From NCBI RefSeq assembly GCF_025917685.1, contig NZ_CP089518.1:3473001-3537000 (forward strand): a DNA stretch of 64,000 nucleotides. The letters are read 5' to 3'. Under the pieces are notes generated by a model. The model saw only the letters and a list, made by a program, of their open reading frames with translations, was not told where the DNA came from and searched no databases. Both the position numbers and the translations under genes were made by a program. This DNA is from Bacillus cereus. Lineage in GTDB: Bacteria > Bacillota > Bacilli > Bacillales > Bacillaceae_G. Numbering within the stretch: the stretch's first letter is position 1; every line of letters starts with the position of its first letter. Below, piece by piece: positions 1-10,444 of this stretch.

Positions 1-2327
1 AACCAATATATCCTCCCGCAATCGGATTTGAATTTCTTATTTCTTGTCCTAATCTATAATATCCTGTTGTCGGGATAGTTGGTATTCGATAGTATGGATC
101 TAACACACCGTTAACAACATTTCCTTGTAAAAATTCTTTTCCTGTAATCATCATTGTTGCATTATTTAACATATTATTTTGCATTACAACTTGAAGTGTA
201 TTACTTGCTGTCCTATTGTCTATTCCAACTTGCGTTAAATTTACTGCGGTTATAGTATTATTTTGGATCACTGCTTGCTTACCTGCAAATTCTCCATCTA
301 AAATAACAATCGTTCTTTGAAGAGTATCATTTGTAATTTTTATAACATTTCCACTTAACACTATATCATCAGATACATTTTGAACATTTAAGACTGTTCC
401 ATTTGGTTTTTCAATATGACAATTAATCATCTTGAATGACTTGAGATTATTTACTGTAAGTAACGTATTGTATCTATCCGTACTAATGAACTTACAATCT
501 CTTAACTCTAAAGAGGTTGTTTTACTTGTTGCACCCAACAAATCAATTTCCTTAAAAAAACAATTCGTATATGTTCCTGCAAATAAGGTTGGGTTTTTAA
601 CATTATTAAATAGTGTATTTTCAAATATCCATCCTGGTTTAAATGTTCCTGCTGTTACATAATTTAAATACAACACATCTTGCCCTTCAAACACGCAGTT
701 CGAAATTATTTGCGGCTCATTTTTAACCTCTAAAGTCCATTGATACAATGATGATAAGGAAGCTAGTTTATCCGCATCATTAAAAAAACGACAAGAATCA
801 ACTTTAACTACATATGGAAAAGGTGTATCAATAATCATCTTACTATTACAAAAAACATTACTTACTATGTTAATAGACCTGTTCGCATATACACCCTGCG
901 TGTTTATTTGTGTTCCATATACGTAATTATTAGAGAAAATAACATCGCCTGACAAAGAGATTTTTGTTAATCGAATATTATTCCCTGCCACCATTACCCT
1001 ATCGGTGCCACCATTAACTGCTAGCCCAACATAAGCATTTGATACTGTATTCATAATAGAATTGTCCAATATATAGATGAATTTCCCATTTACAACAATA
1101 ATATTGTAATTTTTATTATCATGAAAATTATTTCTTTCAATATAGATATATTGGTTTAAGTCATATCCATCTTCAACATCAATTCCACTTTGTGGATTAG
1201 TACCTGCAATATGATGAATATTATTATCTCGAATGTATACATTCTTTGCACCACATACACTAATTCCTTGTCTACGGCAGTCATGTAAATTACATTTCTC
1301 AATATACGTATATTGAGGGAACGAAGGCACTCGAACATTTATTAAGCAATTTGTAGAAGCAGGAACATTACCTTGATGCAGAACGATTTTAGCGTAACTT
1401 GCTCCTTTAGGAACCTCTACTTCATCAAAAAATTGCACATTATTTTTTGATGATATAAATACATCACTTAAAGTATAAAAAATCACATCATAATAATCGC
1501 ATTTTATATCAGAACCCAATGCTCCGTATCCATTTCCATACAAACCGAAGTAACCATACTTTACAATAGCCACTTGAGTCATATCAATTCGCAAAGTGGA
1601 ACGTATCTTTGTTGTACTACTTACTAATGAACCATCTGTTGTATTAATTGCTCCCTGTTCAAATGAACTTGCTAATGATGTAGGAAAAGGTGAAATCTGA
1701 CCAAAAGTACTGTTCAGTGTAATGGCATCTCCTGTACAATCTAAAATATCTAGATTATCTAAAGATACAAACCTTGTATTGTTCCCCCCATCAGCAGGTG
1801 GAATAAAACTCCCCACTTCAATTCCGTACCCTCCCTCATGTGTTCCTCCACTTGAATAATCATGCGTATCTCTATCCCCTTGGATAACACCATTTGTAAC
1901 CCTGGAATAAATCTGATTTTTGCGAAAACTTACAATTGCATACCCTGTCAATTTATTCGTTTCCATTTTTAAGATTGAACCATTTAAATTCAGTGTAAGA
2001 TAGCTTTGAGGTTCAATAGGATTTTGTTTATCAATTAAATATATACCTTTTGGTAATACAACTTCTGTATACCCTTGTTGCTGCGACGCCCAAACTAAAG
2101 CATTATTAATCCCTTGAGAAGTATTAACGGCGTCAGTTCCATCATTCTTAACATTCCACCTATCTAATTCTAATGTATATACACTTAAAGAATTTGTAAT
2201 CCCTAAAGATTTTGGAATCCATTTTGATTGATTACTATCATAAGTCAAAATATCGTCATTAGAAGGAGGCTTGGTTACAAAATTCAAATCACTCAAACTT
2301 CCAAGATTAACCTTTCTAATCCACATC
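1..2327 (-). CDS. Right-handed parallel beta-helix (pectate-lyase-fold) protein, C-terminus off the left edge
   Basis: An open frame of 775 codons runs off the left edge. ATG at 2327 follows AAAGAGGTG at good spacing. After a short head (MWIRKVNLGSL, then PPSNDDILTYDS) comes a block resembling the Pectate_lyase_3 start (WNVKNDGTDAVNTSQGINNA, about residues 60-80). The rest consists of repeated short strands rich in N-x-I/V and N-N turns, as in parallel beta-helix enzymes. No signal peptide or membrane segment is visible. The head resembles phage tail or appendage proteins more than secreted lyases. As the last visible gene of the EPS locus it may cleave, epimerise or bind the polymer, but the activity is not shown. 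Stops in all other frames make the long minus frame convincing. Confidence 0.8.
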
Positions 2328-2405
2328 AATTTACACCTCTTTTTCATGTTTCTATATATTATGTTCAATACGGTAAATTGATTGGATATAGTAGAATTAC
2401 TTGTA

Positions 2406-2444
2406 CTTTCTAAATATCAATACAGGAATTCACTATTTAGAAAG
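2406..2444. repeat. Inverted repeat between the beta-helix gene and the upstream GT2 gene
   Basis: Ten-base arms CTTTCTAAAT (2406-2415) and ATTTAGAAAG (2435-2444) are perfect complements around a 19-nt spacer. There is no clear T-run, so a weak terminator or a protein site are both possible. The rest of 2328-2611 holds the RBS and two copies of TTTGGTCCA (near 2508 and 2550), and I see no gene in it. Confidence 0.4.
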
Positions 2445-2611
2445 ACCTTTTACAATCCCTTTCTTCTTTCCTGAAAGATTTTCTCCTACTCATTATTTTT
2501 GGTCCACTTACCAAATAATTGGAGTAGACGATATAATTTTGAAAAGTAGTTTGGTCCAAAGGAAATTTTTATTGAAGGCCCTTTTGTATTTTCATAACTA
2601 ATCACAATAAG

Positions 2612-3673
2612 TTAGATTACAGGAAACTTAGCAATAACATTTTTAATACCTCTTTTAATTTTCCCCTTTCTATACACTCTTTCACCTAGCACGTACAAAT
2701 ATTCTATATTTTTATATTTGATAGCCTCTAAATATTCCTTTGAAAAATAGTCCCTAGAACCTTCGTTATGCAAACACTCTATTACCTTTTCATTCGAAAC
2801 ATACTCTTCTATTAATCCTCTAATGTGCGCTTCACTCAGGTTACTATTAAACAAATTATATAGACATGTTTTAAATGTATTTAGCAACATTATACTAATT
2901 CCGTTGTATTGCTCTTGTTTAGTATCTAAATAATATTTATTAATAACTTCTTTTTGTATTTGATAACCATTGACCATATCCTCAAATAAATACGGCATAT
3001 ATTTACTTGTTAGTCCGCCCATCCTATAATAATATAAAGTCTCATCAATAATTGTTACCCTATTTGATTTTATAAACATTTCCAAATTATAAAAAAGATC
3101 TTCTCCCAAAAAATGTATTTTTTCTAAATACCCCCCACAACTTTCGAGTATCTTCTTTTTATATAACTTTGCAAATAACGAAGCTGGGAATGGGTGCCCC
3201 CAAAAGTATGCTACTACTAATTCTTGTCTTATTTCCTCCTTATTATAAATTCTATTATTATCGAAGTATTCACTTTTATTTTTTTTCTTAATCAACATAC
3301 CATTACCTAGAACTTTATACGCATTACAAACTGTAATATCCGCAGAACTTTCAATAGAGTGTTTATATAGTATTTCAACCATTCTCCTGTCAATCCAATC
3401 ATCTGCATCAACGAACATGACATAATCAGAACTCGAAACTTCTATTCCTTTTCTTCGAGTTGGAATACTTCCCTCATTATTCTTATTTATTACAATGATT
3501 CTTCTATCTAGCTTTTCATATTTCCTACATATATCCAAACTACCATCTGAGGATCCATCATTCACTAAGATCAGTTCCAAATCCTCAAATGTCTGGTTAA
3601 GAATAGATTTTATACATTTATCAAGTTTTTCCTCTGCATTATAGATAGGTACTACTACACTTATCCGACTCAT
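2612..3673 (-). CDS. Glycosyltransferase family 2
   Basis: A GT-A fold transferase that would add one sugar to the lipid-linked EPS repeat on the cytoplasmic side. The N-terminus has the GT2 signature ISVVVPIYNAEEKLDKCIKS, then NDGSSDGS, and the metal/nucleotide motif FVDADDW near residue 90. Length is about 353 residues, usual for EpsJ/EpsH-like GT2 enzymes. A GTG nine bases upstream would also be open, but the GGCGGTG ribosome site is spaced for the ATG at 3673. The sugar and linkage cannot be read from sequence. It is separated by about 300 bases from the upstream GT4 gene. Confidence 0.88.
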   Translation of the reverse strand: MSRISVVVPIYNAEEKLDKCIKSILNQTFEDLELILVNDGSSDGSLDICRKYEKLDRRIIVINKNNEGSIPTRRKGIEVSSSDYVMFVDADDWIDRRMVEILYKHSIESSADITVCNAYKVLGNGMLIKKKNKSEYFDNNRIYNKEEIRQELVVAYFWGHPFPASLFAKLYKKKILESCGGYLEKIHFLGEDLFYNLEMFIKSNRVTIIDETLYYYRMGGLTSKYMPYLFEDMVNGYQIQKEVINKYYLDTKQEQYNGISIMLLNTFKTCLYNLFNSNLSEAHIRGLIEEYVSNEKVIECLHNEGSRDYFSKEYLEAIKYKNIEYLYVLGERVYRKGKIKRGIKNVIAKFPVI

Positions 3674-3978
3674 ACACTTCACCGCCCTTTATACAAATAG
3701 TCATAGTAATCTGAATTCTATTGTTATTTTTAGATTTTATGGTACATCATTTAAACTCACAATGCTCTAACTGTTAAACATCTAGATGTATGTAATTAAA
3801 AAACCGCTATGCTTTTATACATAACGCCCTTTCTCTTCTAGAATAATATCCTTCTTAATATATTTACTTATAATACACCTTCTTTTCATTTTATTATGCA
3901 CATTAGGATCTTTATCTTCTTATTCAAAACATAACTTCCTTCGATTGAATCCACATAACATATAACATTTTTAGAATT
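3674..3978. other. Intergenic stretch inside the EPS locus
   Basis: About 300 very A+T-rich bases between two minus-strand transferase genes. No open frame with a ribosome site and no convincing terminator was seen. It may hold a secondary promoter for the GT2 and beta-helix genes, but I could not single one out. Confidence 0.4.
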
Positions 3979-5118
3979 TTATTCATTCCTCCCACTAATG
4001 ATTTGTTCGAACAATCTAATGTTTTTTTTATAGGAAAAAAATTCCCTTCGTTCTTTACTTTTCAACTTATACTTCTCTATTAATTTAGGAGATGAGAGCA
4101 TCCTTTTTAACCCTTCGTAGATACCATCTTCACTGTTTTCAACTAATAATCCATATTTTCCATTATCTAACATCTCAGCAGGTCCATTGCAATACGTGCT
4201 TAAAATTGGTAACTCCAAAATAATTGCTTCCGCTACAGCTAAAGAAAATCCCTCGGTTAATGAGGATGAGACATATATACTACACCTACTCATATATTTA
4301 TATGGATTATCCTTAAATCCTAAAATATCTATTTTCCCACTTAAAACAGGGGTATGAAAAATCATTTCATTTAACTTCTCTCTTTCGGGACCATCTCCTA
4401 AAATTATTAAATTAAAATCATAACCTTCACTTAATAATCTTTTACATGAACGGATTAACCTATCAATACCCTTTTCAGCACTTAATCTACAAGAACATAC
4501 GATGTTTATACCATCCTTGAATTCATAGTCCAATACCGCTTCATGAGATAGTTTCGTTATTTCATTATTATTAATCGGATTAAACAACACTTGACATCGT
4601 TCGTTCAAGTCATATTTATTACCAAATCGTTTTCGCGCAGCATTTGTTAACGTAATTATTGTATCGAAATTTCTGTAAGCTCGTTTTTGAATCCATCTTT
4701 TATAATTAACAAATGTAGTTGATTCCTCAGTTTCAAGATGTTCCAACCCTCCATGAATCCACATAACTTTATAACACTTGTTAATACTAATTGGGTATGA
4801 AAAAAAGTCTTTAGTAGTTACAATAATGTCATAATTCTCTTTAACTATGAACTTATTCACAAATATATGAGGCAAACATATAAATGAATAATACAGTAAT
4901 CTTTTATAAATGCCTTTAACAGGTTTATAAAAAAGATATTGTATTCTAACATTTTCCGGGATTTTTTTAATATTCTCCTTCTCTCCTTCAGTTCTATACA
5001 TAATAAACAGAGTTACTTCAAATTTAGTATAATCCAACCCATTCAAAGTATTTACTATAACTTTTTCAACTCCACCTATTGACATTATATCTGTGACTAG
5101 CAAAAGTTTCTTTTTCAA
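3979..5118 (-). CDS. Glycosyltransferase family 4
   Basis: A GT-B retaining glycosyltransferase of 379 residues. The N-terminus has the GT4 glycine loop (DIMSIGGVEKVI). The C-terminal half has SAEKGIDRLI, then GDGPEREKL, and the E-x7-E motif in SSLTEGFSLAVAEAI. The start is TTG at 5118, preceded by AAAGGGTG at eight bases; no in-frame ATG lies close enough to explain the glycine loop. It is paralogous to the product at 9130-10332, with the same opening and E-x7-E layout. It probably extends the EPS repeat unit, with donor and acceptor unknown. Confidence 0.88.
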   Translation of the reverse strand: MKKKLLLVTDIMSIGGVEKVIVNTLNGLDYTKFEVTLFIMYRTEGEKENIKKIPENVRIQYLFYKPVKGIYKRLLYYSFICLPHIFVNKFIVKENYDIIVTTKDFFSYPISINKCYKVMWIHGGLEHLETEESTTFVNYKRWIQKRAYRNFDTIITLTNAARKRFGNKYDLNERCQVLFNPINNNEITKLSHEAVLDYEFKDGINIVCSCRLSAEKGIDRLIRSCKRLLSEGYDFNLIILGDGPEREKLNEMIFHTPVLSGKIDILGFKDNPYKYMSRCSIYVSSSLTEGFSLAVAEAIILELPILSTYCNGPAEMLDNGKYGLLVENSEDGIYEGLKRMLSSPKLIEKYKLKSKERREFFSYKKNIRLFEQIISGRNE

Positions 5119-5201
5119 TCAAAAAACACCCTTTCAAAAAAATGACATAAATAGTATTTTAATTACTATATTATGCGACTTGGTGATATTCAAAAACTTA
5201 T

Positions 5202-6761
5202 TCATAGATAGGTCTTACTCGAATTTTTATGTGCTAATCGTCTAGATATTATTTTATTAGTTAATGTTTTGAACACATTAATTAAATACTCAAATTCTTC
5301 ACTTTTTCTAAACACCATAAAAAAGATTGTATTTGGAATAACTAAACATAAAATGCTACGTATTACCATGTTACTAACTATAGAATTATTAAAGATATTG
5401 CCCAGAATATCCGTTATTATAACAGCAACTAAAACCAGCACTACAAACAATCCATATCTAGCAAAATATAATTTTACTGATTTTTTGAAAACTAAATTAA
5501 ATATAATATAAGGATCGTACCAGAAGTAAGTGCACAATCTACTGATAATAGTCCCCAAAAATACACCTGCAATTCCTATGTGTTTCGCGAGAATTATAGA
5601 AACTACAATGTTTATGACAGCCGCTATAATAGGTCTATATTTTCCTTTTTTAAATAAACCAGTGGTTTCTCTAAAAGTTGTGGCCGCATTTTGCATTCCG
5701 GCAGTAAAAAAATTTAGTATTATGGCAAATATTATGTATTTATTAAACACATAATCCTTACCTAACCATAGAGTTATAAATGGATTCATTAAATTCCAAA
5801 GACAAACAGTACAAAAACCATATATCCAAAAATTAGCGAAATTCATCACACGAAAAATAAAATACTTTTTTTCCGCATCTTCTTTAGCATTTAAATTCCC
5901 GACACTGGCAGTAACAGAATAAAAAAAATACCCCAACAAGGTATTCAATGTGTTTAAAATCAATAAATAGTTCGAATACACACCAACCCAAATAATTCCA
6001 ATAAATTTAGAGATAACAATATTATCAGTTCCGTTAATTACTACACCACTAATTTTATATAATAATAAAGCATACAAATTTTCAAAGAATAGCTTTCTAT
6101 CTTCTTTGGATAATTTTGCATTATTTTTCCCTTGTAGATATGGATATAATTTATTTGCCGTATTTGCAATATATATATTTTCAATTATTCTCAATACTAA
6201 TTGAACTATTAGTACCAAAATATAATTACTTATAGCTACCAATAAAAAAATTTGTAACGAGTGGGATATGATTGTAAATATACTATGTATTTTGGAAATA
6301 ACATGATTACGTTGATCAGCAATAATAATTGATTGCTTATACACAAAATAATATGATGAAACTGAACTTACTAAAAATAAGAGGTAGATCATGTTAATAT
6401 TTTCAATTGTAGTATGGGCATTCGTTATATAAGGAAGAAATGGTAATAGTGATAACCCTAGTAACAAAACTATTAATCCTATTAATCTGTATGCTTTTTG
6501 ATATAAGTTCATTAATGCCTGTATTTTATAAATATCATTTTCAGCTAAAGGCTTGTATAAACTATAAATTATAGCAGTATCAAAACCCAAATTAGCTAGT
6601 GAAAACATAATTAATATACTTGTAAAAAGTCCATCCACACCTAAATATTCTACGCCGAGTGTATAAATAAAAACCGTTCTAACGACAAACCCCATACCAA
6701 TACTGAGTAATTGTCCAGACAAACCAAATAATATATTTTTCAGGGAATTTTGTATTCTCAT
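5202..6761 (-). CDS. Wzx-type polysaccharide flippase (MOP/MATE superfamily)
   Basis: A 519-residue, strongly hydrophobic protein with roughly 12-14 predicted membrane segments, as expected for lipid-linked oligosaccharide flippases such as EpsK. The opening MRIQNSLKNILFGLSGQLLSIGMGF and the motif VEYLGVDGLFTSIL are typical of the PST/Wzx branch. It would move the undecaprenyl-linked repeat across the membrane for polymerisation. ATG at 6761 follows GAGGG. The stop of the next upstream gene is only 17 bases away, so the two are probably co-translated. Confidence 0.88.
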   Translation of the reverse strand: MRIQNSLKNILFGLSGQLLSIGMGFVVRTVFIYTLGVEYLGVDGLFTSILIMFSLANLGFDTAIIYSLYKPLAENDIYKIQALMNLYQKAYRLIGLIVLLLGLSLLPFLPYITNAHTTIENINMIYLLFLVSSVSSYYFVYKQSIIIADQRNHVISKIHSIFTIISHSLQIFLLVAISNYILVLIVQLVLRIIENIYIANTANKLYPYLQGKNNAKLSKEDRKLFFENLYALLLYKISGVVINGTDNIVISKFIGIIWVGVYSNYLLILNTLNTLLGYFFYSVTASVGNLNAKEDAEKKYFIFRVMNFANFWIYGFCTVCLWNLMNPFITLWLGKDYVFNKYIIFAIILNFFTAGMQNAATTFRETTGLFKKGKYRPIIAAVINIVVSIILAKHIGIAGVFLGTIISRLCTYFWYDPYIIFNLVFKKSVKLYFARYGLFVVLVLVAVIITDILGNIFNNSIVSNMVIRSILCLVIPNTIFFMVFRKSEEFEYLINVFKTLTNKIISRRLAHKNSSKTYL

Positions 6762-6778
6762 AATAATACCCTCTATTT

Positions 6779-8047
6779 TTAATTGTTTTGTTTAAGTATT
6801 GCATTTACTTTAATACTAATTTTTCTTTTTAAAATTGGAAAAAATTTCGTTATTCTGTATTTTAGTAATGCTTTTCTTCTCTGTGCTTTAAAATCATAAT
6901 TTAAAAACCAGTCTAGTAAGTCTTTATCTAATATATACGTATAATTTTGCTTCATCCGAATTTGAATTAGATTCCAATACATAACAATGAACGTATTTGT
7001 AAAAAACTTCACCTCATTATTTAAAGATTTTTTGACGTACTGAAAAAGATTATTCGGGATATTGAACCCATACTCCCGAGGATCTTTTCCTTCAGCAATA
7101 ATTCCCATAATAGTCCTTAAACATTTTTCACATTTACAACAATTTTCTTCATTTTTAAAACATACCCTGATATTAACCGATTCCTTATTAATTGAATAAT
7201 GGTCAACAACCACTTTAACTTTATCCTGCCTAGTAAGTTCGTATCCATCGTGAAAAACTTCACCTGATGCATATTTTATTTCATTGTCGACTGTTGGATC
7301 CGATGCACAAGTAACTTGATATAAAGGTGAATTAGAGCTTGCAATATATATGCATTTTATCTTAAGTTTGAAAGCTATAGGAATAGCTGCGGATATTATT
7401 GCTAGTCCATGATGCAATCCATGCCACCATGTATCGTCTAATTTATCTCTAAAGTCATGGTCAACATTCCCCGCAATTATAAAAGTTCCATAATTAGATT
7501 GAATAAGAATATTTTCTAATCCATTCTCTTTTGCAAAACTTATAACATTTTCTTTATCTGCTTCCCAAACATTACTATTCTCTATATCATCTTCATGCCA
7601 TCCATATTCCGTAATCAATAATGGCTTTTTATCCTTTATTCTTATAAAAGTAGTAAGTGCATCAAGCCCCCCACTAAATAGAGATGCTGCTTCAAGTTTA
7701 GGAATGTAAGAATTGTCAACAATTTTATCTACTACAATAGAACCCATAAATTTGACACTAGGAAACATATTTTGATATGCACTTTTTATATTATTTAGAC
7801 AGACATAAAAGGATTTATCTAATTCTTTTATCACTATTGTTGAATCAGTAATCCATATAAGAGGGACTACATTCGCAACAAATGGAATAGCTAAAATGCT
7901 ATTTGGAATATCCGATACATTATAGTTGTATTCAAGAAACATATGATTACTTGTTTTAAAATACTTTTGTAAATCCCCCTCGATACTAAAAAAGTAATCC
8001 ACCCTGTTATTTTTTATTATAATTTCATCGAGAATTATGCTATTCAT
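6779..8047 (-). CDS. QueC-like PP-loop ATPase of unknown function in the EPS locus
   Basis: A soluble 422-residue protein. Residues 125-130 read SGGLDA, the PP-loop that binds ATP pyrophosphate in QueC, asparagine synthetase and sugar amidotransferases. Near the C-terminus are C296, C303, C306 and C309 in a C-x6-C-x2-C-x2-C pattern followed by LRT, close to the zinc site of 7-cyano-7-deazaguanine synthase. The first ~115 residues are not QueC-like. There are no queuosine genes nearby; it sits between the flippase and the pyruvyl transferase. Inference: it may activate a carboxyl or amide on a sugar or precursor, as WbpG/PseA-type enzymes do. The true substrate is unknown. RBS AGGAGG precedes the ATG at 8047. 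Confidence 0.75.
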   Translation of the reverse strand: MNSIILDEIIIKNNRVDYFFSIEGDLQKYFKTSNHMFLEYNYNVSDIPNSILAIPFVANVVPLIWITDSTIVIKELDKSFYVCLNNIKSAYQNMFPSVKFMGSIVVDKIVDNSYIPKLEAASLFSGGLDALTTFIRIKDKKPLLITEYGWHEDDIENSNVWEADKENVISFAKENGLENILIQSNYGTFIIAGNVDHDFRDKLDDTWWHGLHHGLAIISAAIPIAFKLKIKCIYIASSNSPLYQVTCASDPTVDNEIKYASGEVFHDGYELTRQDKVKVVVDHYSINKESVNIRVCFKNEENCCKCEKCLRTIMGIIAEGKDPREYGFNIPNNLFQYVKKSLNNEVKFFTNTFIVMYWNLIQIRMKQNYTYILDKDLLDWFLNYDFKAQRRKALLKYRITKFFPILKRKISIKVNAILKQNN

Positions 8048-8089
8048 TTTTACCTCCTAATAAATCGCCTCATTTACCATATGTTCTGT

Positions 8090-9058
8090 TTAATTTGAGA
8101 ATTGTCTTAACCATCGATTTACCACATCAAAATCTACCTTAACATCTGTGATTATTTCTGAATTAATCATTTTTTCAAGATTATTAAAATCACTTCTATC
8201 GATTAAATTTAAATTATATGTCTCGCCCATTCCCTTTGCTCTTTCATCTATAGAGATAATTATTGTACGTTTTTTATGTCGCATTGCGAATATACCACCA
8301 TGTAAACGTGTTCCAATATAATCCACTTCTCTATTCAATATTTTTTCGTACTCTTCGATGGTAGGGGGTACAATTTTTATTTCTTGTACACCTTTTAATT
8401 CTTTCAAATATTCAAGATCTCCCGCGTCTTGTATCCAAAAATAAACATTTTTATAATTTTTATTAAGTATATCTATCAATAATTGATCCTTTACACGGTT
8501 CTTAGAATGATGAGTAAGTGTAAAAACAACTGAGTCTGATTTTTTTGTAGGAATTCCCTTACAAAACTCAGGTGTAAGGGACCACAATGTTACACACCCT
8601 GTATTTAAAGCTTTAAACCCCATTTCTTCTAAAAATCTTTTGGTTCTTTCGTCCCTAACGCTATGTATATATTCATGTGATAGAACTTTTTTATATAACA
8701 ACTTTGTATATATATTTATCTTATTACCTTTCCCTGCACCAACACCAACTAGAATACTCCCTTTTAAAGGACCACAATTAAACATATTAATATTCCATTG
8801 AGGAAAATGAGTAAACATGTCCATCGCTAGCAAGTTTGAACCACCTACAAACTTATATTTAGCGCTACTATAAATCTGTACTCGATGTGATTTTCTTACT
8901 ACTTGATACCAATGAAACGGTGAAACATGAGTGGGTAATGTTAAAACATATGCATTTTGAGTTATATCAGATAGCTGGTACTTTACACACTTCATTATTA
9001 TGTCATCGCCCTTGTTAAGAGAACCTACCGACGTATCTAACACTAAAACATTATCCAT
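8090..9058 (-). CDS. Polysaccharide pyruvyl transferase family protein
   Basis: A 322-residue member of the CsaB/WcaK/EpsO family, which transfers pyruvate from phosphoenolpyruvate to make a ketal on a glycan sugar. It shows the family opening (LDTSVGSLNKGDDIIMKC), FVGGSNLLAMD, ILVGVGAGKGNKI, and the C-terminal TRLHGGIFAMRHKK segment with the conserved His. A strong GGAGGAAGTG site precedes ATG at 9058. Its presence predicts that the EPS carries acidic pyruvate groups. Which sugar is modified is not known. Confidence 0.88.
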   Translation of the reverse strand: MDNVLVLDTSVGSLNKGDDIIMKCVKYQLSDITQNAYVLTLPTHVSPFHWYQVVRKSHRVQIYSSAKYKFVGGSNLLAMDMFTHFPQWNINMFNCGPLKGSILVGVGAGKGNKINIYTKLLYKKVLSHEYIHSVRDERTKRFLEEMGFKALNTGCVTLWSLTPEFCKGIPTKKSDSVVFTLTHHSKNRVKDQLLIDILNKNYKNVYFWIQDAGDLEYLKELKGVQEIKIVPPTIEEYEKILNREVDYIGTRLHGGIFAMRHKKRTIIISIDERAKGMGETYNLNLIDRSDFNNLEKMINSEIITDVKVDFDVVNRWLRQFSN

Positions 9059-9129
9059 GAAAACACTTCCTCCAAATATCTTTTATACATATAATAAAAG
9101 ATTTTTTAGTTTTATAACTTAATCAATTA

Positions 9130-10332
9130 TCACTCAATTAATCTATATATCTTTTCCACTTCTGTTTCATTGCCATAATTCCGTTGACTAACATTATTCA
9201 CAATTTCAGTTCTGAATTCGACATCATCAACCAGGTTTTTTATCCCCTCTACAATCCCCTCTACACCCATTGGACAAATATATCCATCTACACCATTCTC
9301 TAATTGGCTTTTTGCAGTTGGAAAATTAGTTATAAGTACTGGTTTATTAAGGATTTGTGCCTCACGTACTGTCACAGCTTTCCCTTCATATCTGGATGGT
9401 TGTACATATATATCACACGCTTTTATGTACGGATACGGATTGGTCTTCTTGCCTAGTAGAAAGAATCTACCTTGAAGCTCTAGTTTATCTATCAATTTTT
9501 CAAGTTCAGTCTCTTGAGGTCCATATCCAACAATGTACCACTCAATATCGTATCCTTGATCCAATAATTTCCGACAGGCATATATAGCGTCATCGATTCC
9601 CTTAGCATGTGAAAGTCTACCTACAGTAACTAGTTTTATCCGTTCAAGGTCAACTGGTATTTCATGATTAACATCTTGATTAGATTGCTCACGTATAAAC
9701 TCAGGAGATATTATATTTTCAATAACCTGTACTTTTTTATTTATATAAGGAATGCTACTAAGAAATGTATCTCTACAACTTTCAGAAACAGCCACGATAT
9801 CATCTATTTCTTTCCACATTTTATATTCCATGCCTTTATTAAGTTGTATGTTTGAATAATCTGTATGAATCCACCCAATTTTTCTTTTCGCCCGAACTTT
9901 ATTACCTACGAAATAATGTGGCCACAAAAAACTAATCGCAACATCGTACTCTTCTTCCAACCTCGGAAGAAATGGAAGAGACATTCTCCATCCATATTGA
10001 ATGACAAAGTATCCTGGTTCTTCACTCTTCAGATACCCTCCATGCACAGTACCCATAACTTTACCTATCAACCTTGTTATCCCAATAGAGATATGCCCAT
10101 CTTGTACTATTTGTTTAATTGATTTCCTAAAAGTAGTGTATTTTTTTAATTCTTGTAACAAATTCGGTTCTTTAGGTAATAAAGAAAAAAACTCTCCCTC
10201 ATGTTTAAATAACATTAAATCTACATCATATTTACTGTAATCAATTGTATTTAGCAAACCAATTAAGCTTCTTTCTACTCCACCAATTGCCAAATCAAAA
10301 GATGTAATCAATATTTTTTTCTTTTTCATCAT
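9130..10332 (-). CDS. Glycosyltransferase family 4
   Basis: A GT-B transferase of 400 residues with the glycine loop FDLAIGGVERSLIG, VGRLSHAKGIDDAI, GYGPQETELEKL and the E-x7-E motif PSRYEGKAVTVREAQ. I start it at the ATG at 10332, because TGAGG lies six bases upstream; the in-frame GTG twelve bases earlier overlaps that ribosome site. It is a paralog of 3979-5118. The middle insertion (about residues 75-115) is unusual in length for the family. Role: addition of one sugar to the EPS repeat. Confidence 0.87.
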   Translation of the reverse strand: MMKKKKILITSFDLAIGGVERSLIGLLNTIDYSKYDVDLMLFKHEGEFFSLLPKEPNLLQELKKYTTFRKSIKQIVQDGHISIGITRLIGKVMGTVHGGYLKSEEPGYFVIQYGWRMSLPFLPRLEEEYDVAISFLWPHYFVGNKVRAKRKIGWIHTDYSNIQLNKGMEYKMWKEIDDIVAVSESCRDTFLSSIPYINKKVQVIENIISPEFIREQSNQDVNHEIPVDLERIKLVTVGRLSHAKGIDDAIYACRKLLDQGYDIEWYIVGYGPQETELEKLIDKLELQGRFFLLGKKTNPYPYIKACDIYVQPSRYEGKAVTVREAQILNKPVLITNFPTAKSQLENGVDGYICPMGVEGIVEGIKNLVDDVEFRTEIVNNVSQRNYGNETEVEKIYRLIE

Positions 10333-10444
10333 CGAATACCTCACAAAATCTATTGTGGACTTCTATTAATTCATATGATATTTTGCTATCTCCGCCCAAC
10401 AAATCACCATATGAATCAAGTATATAAATTAGCAATGAACCAGA

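Noticed and set aside
432..662. 76-codon plus frame and others in the first 2.3 kb
   Set aside because: All lie antisense inside the continuous beta-helix frame on the minus strand.
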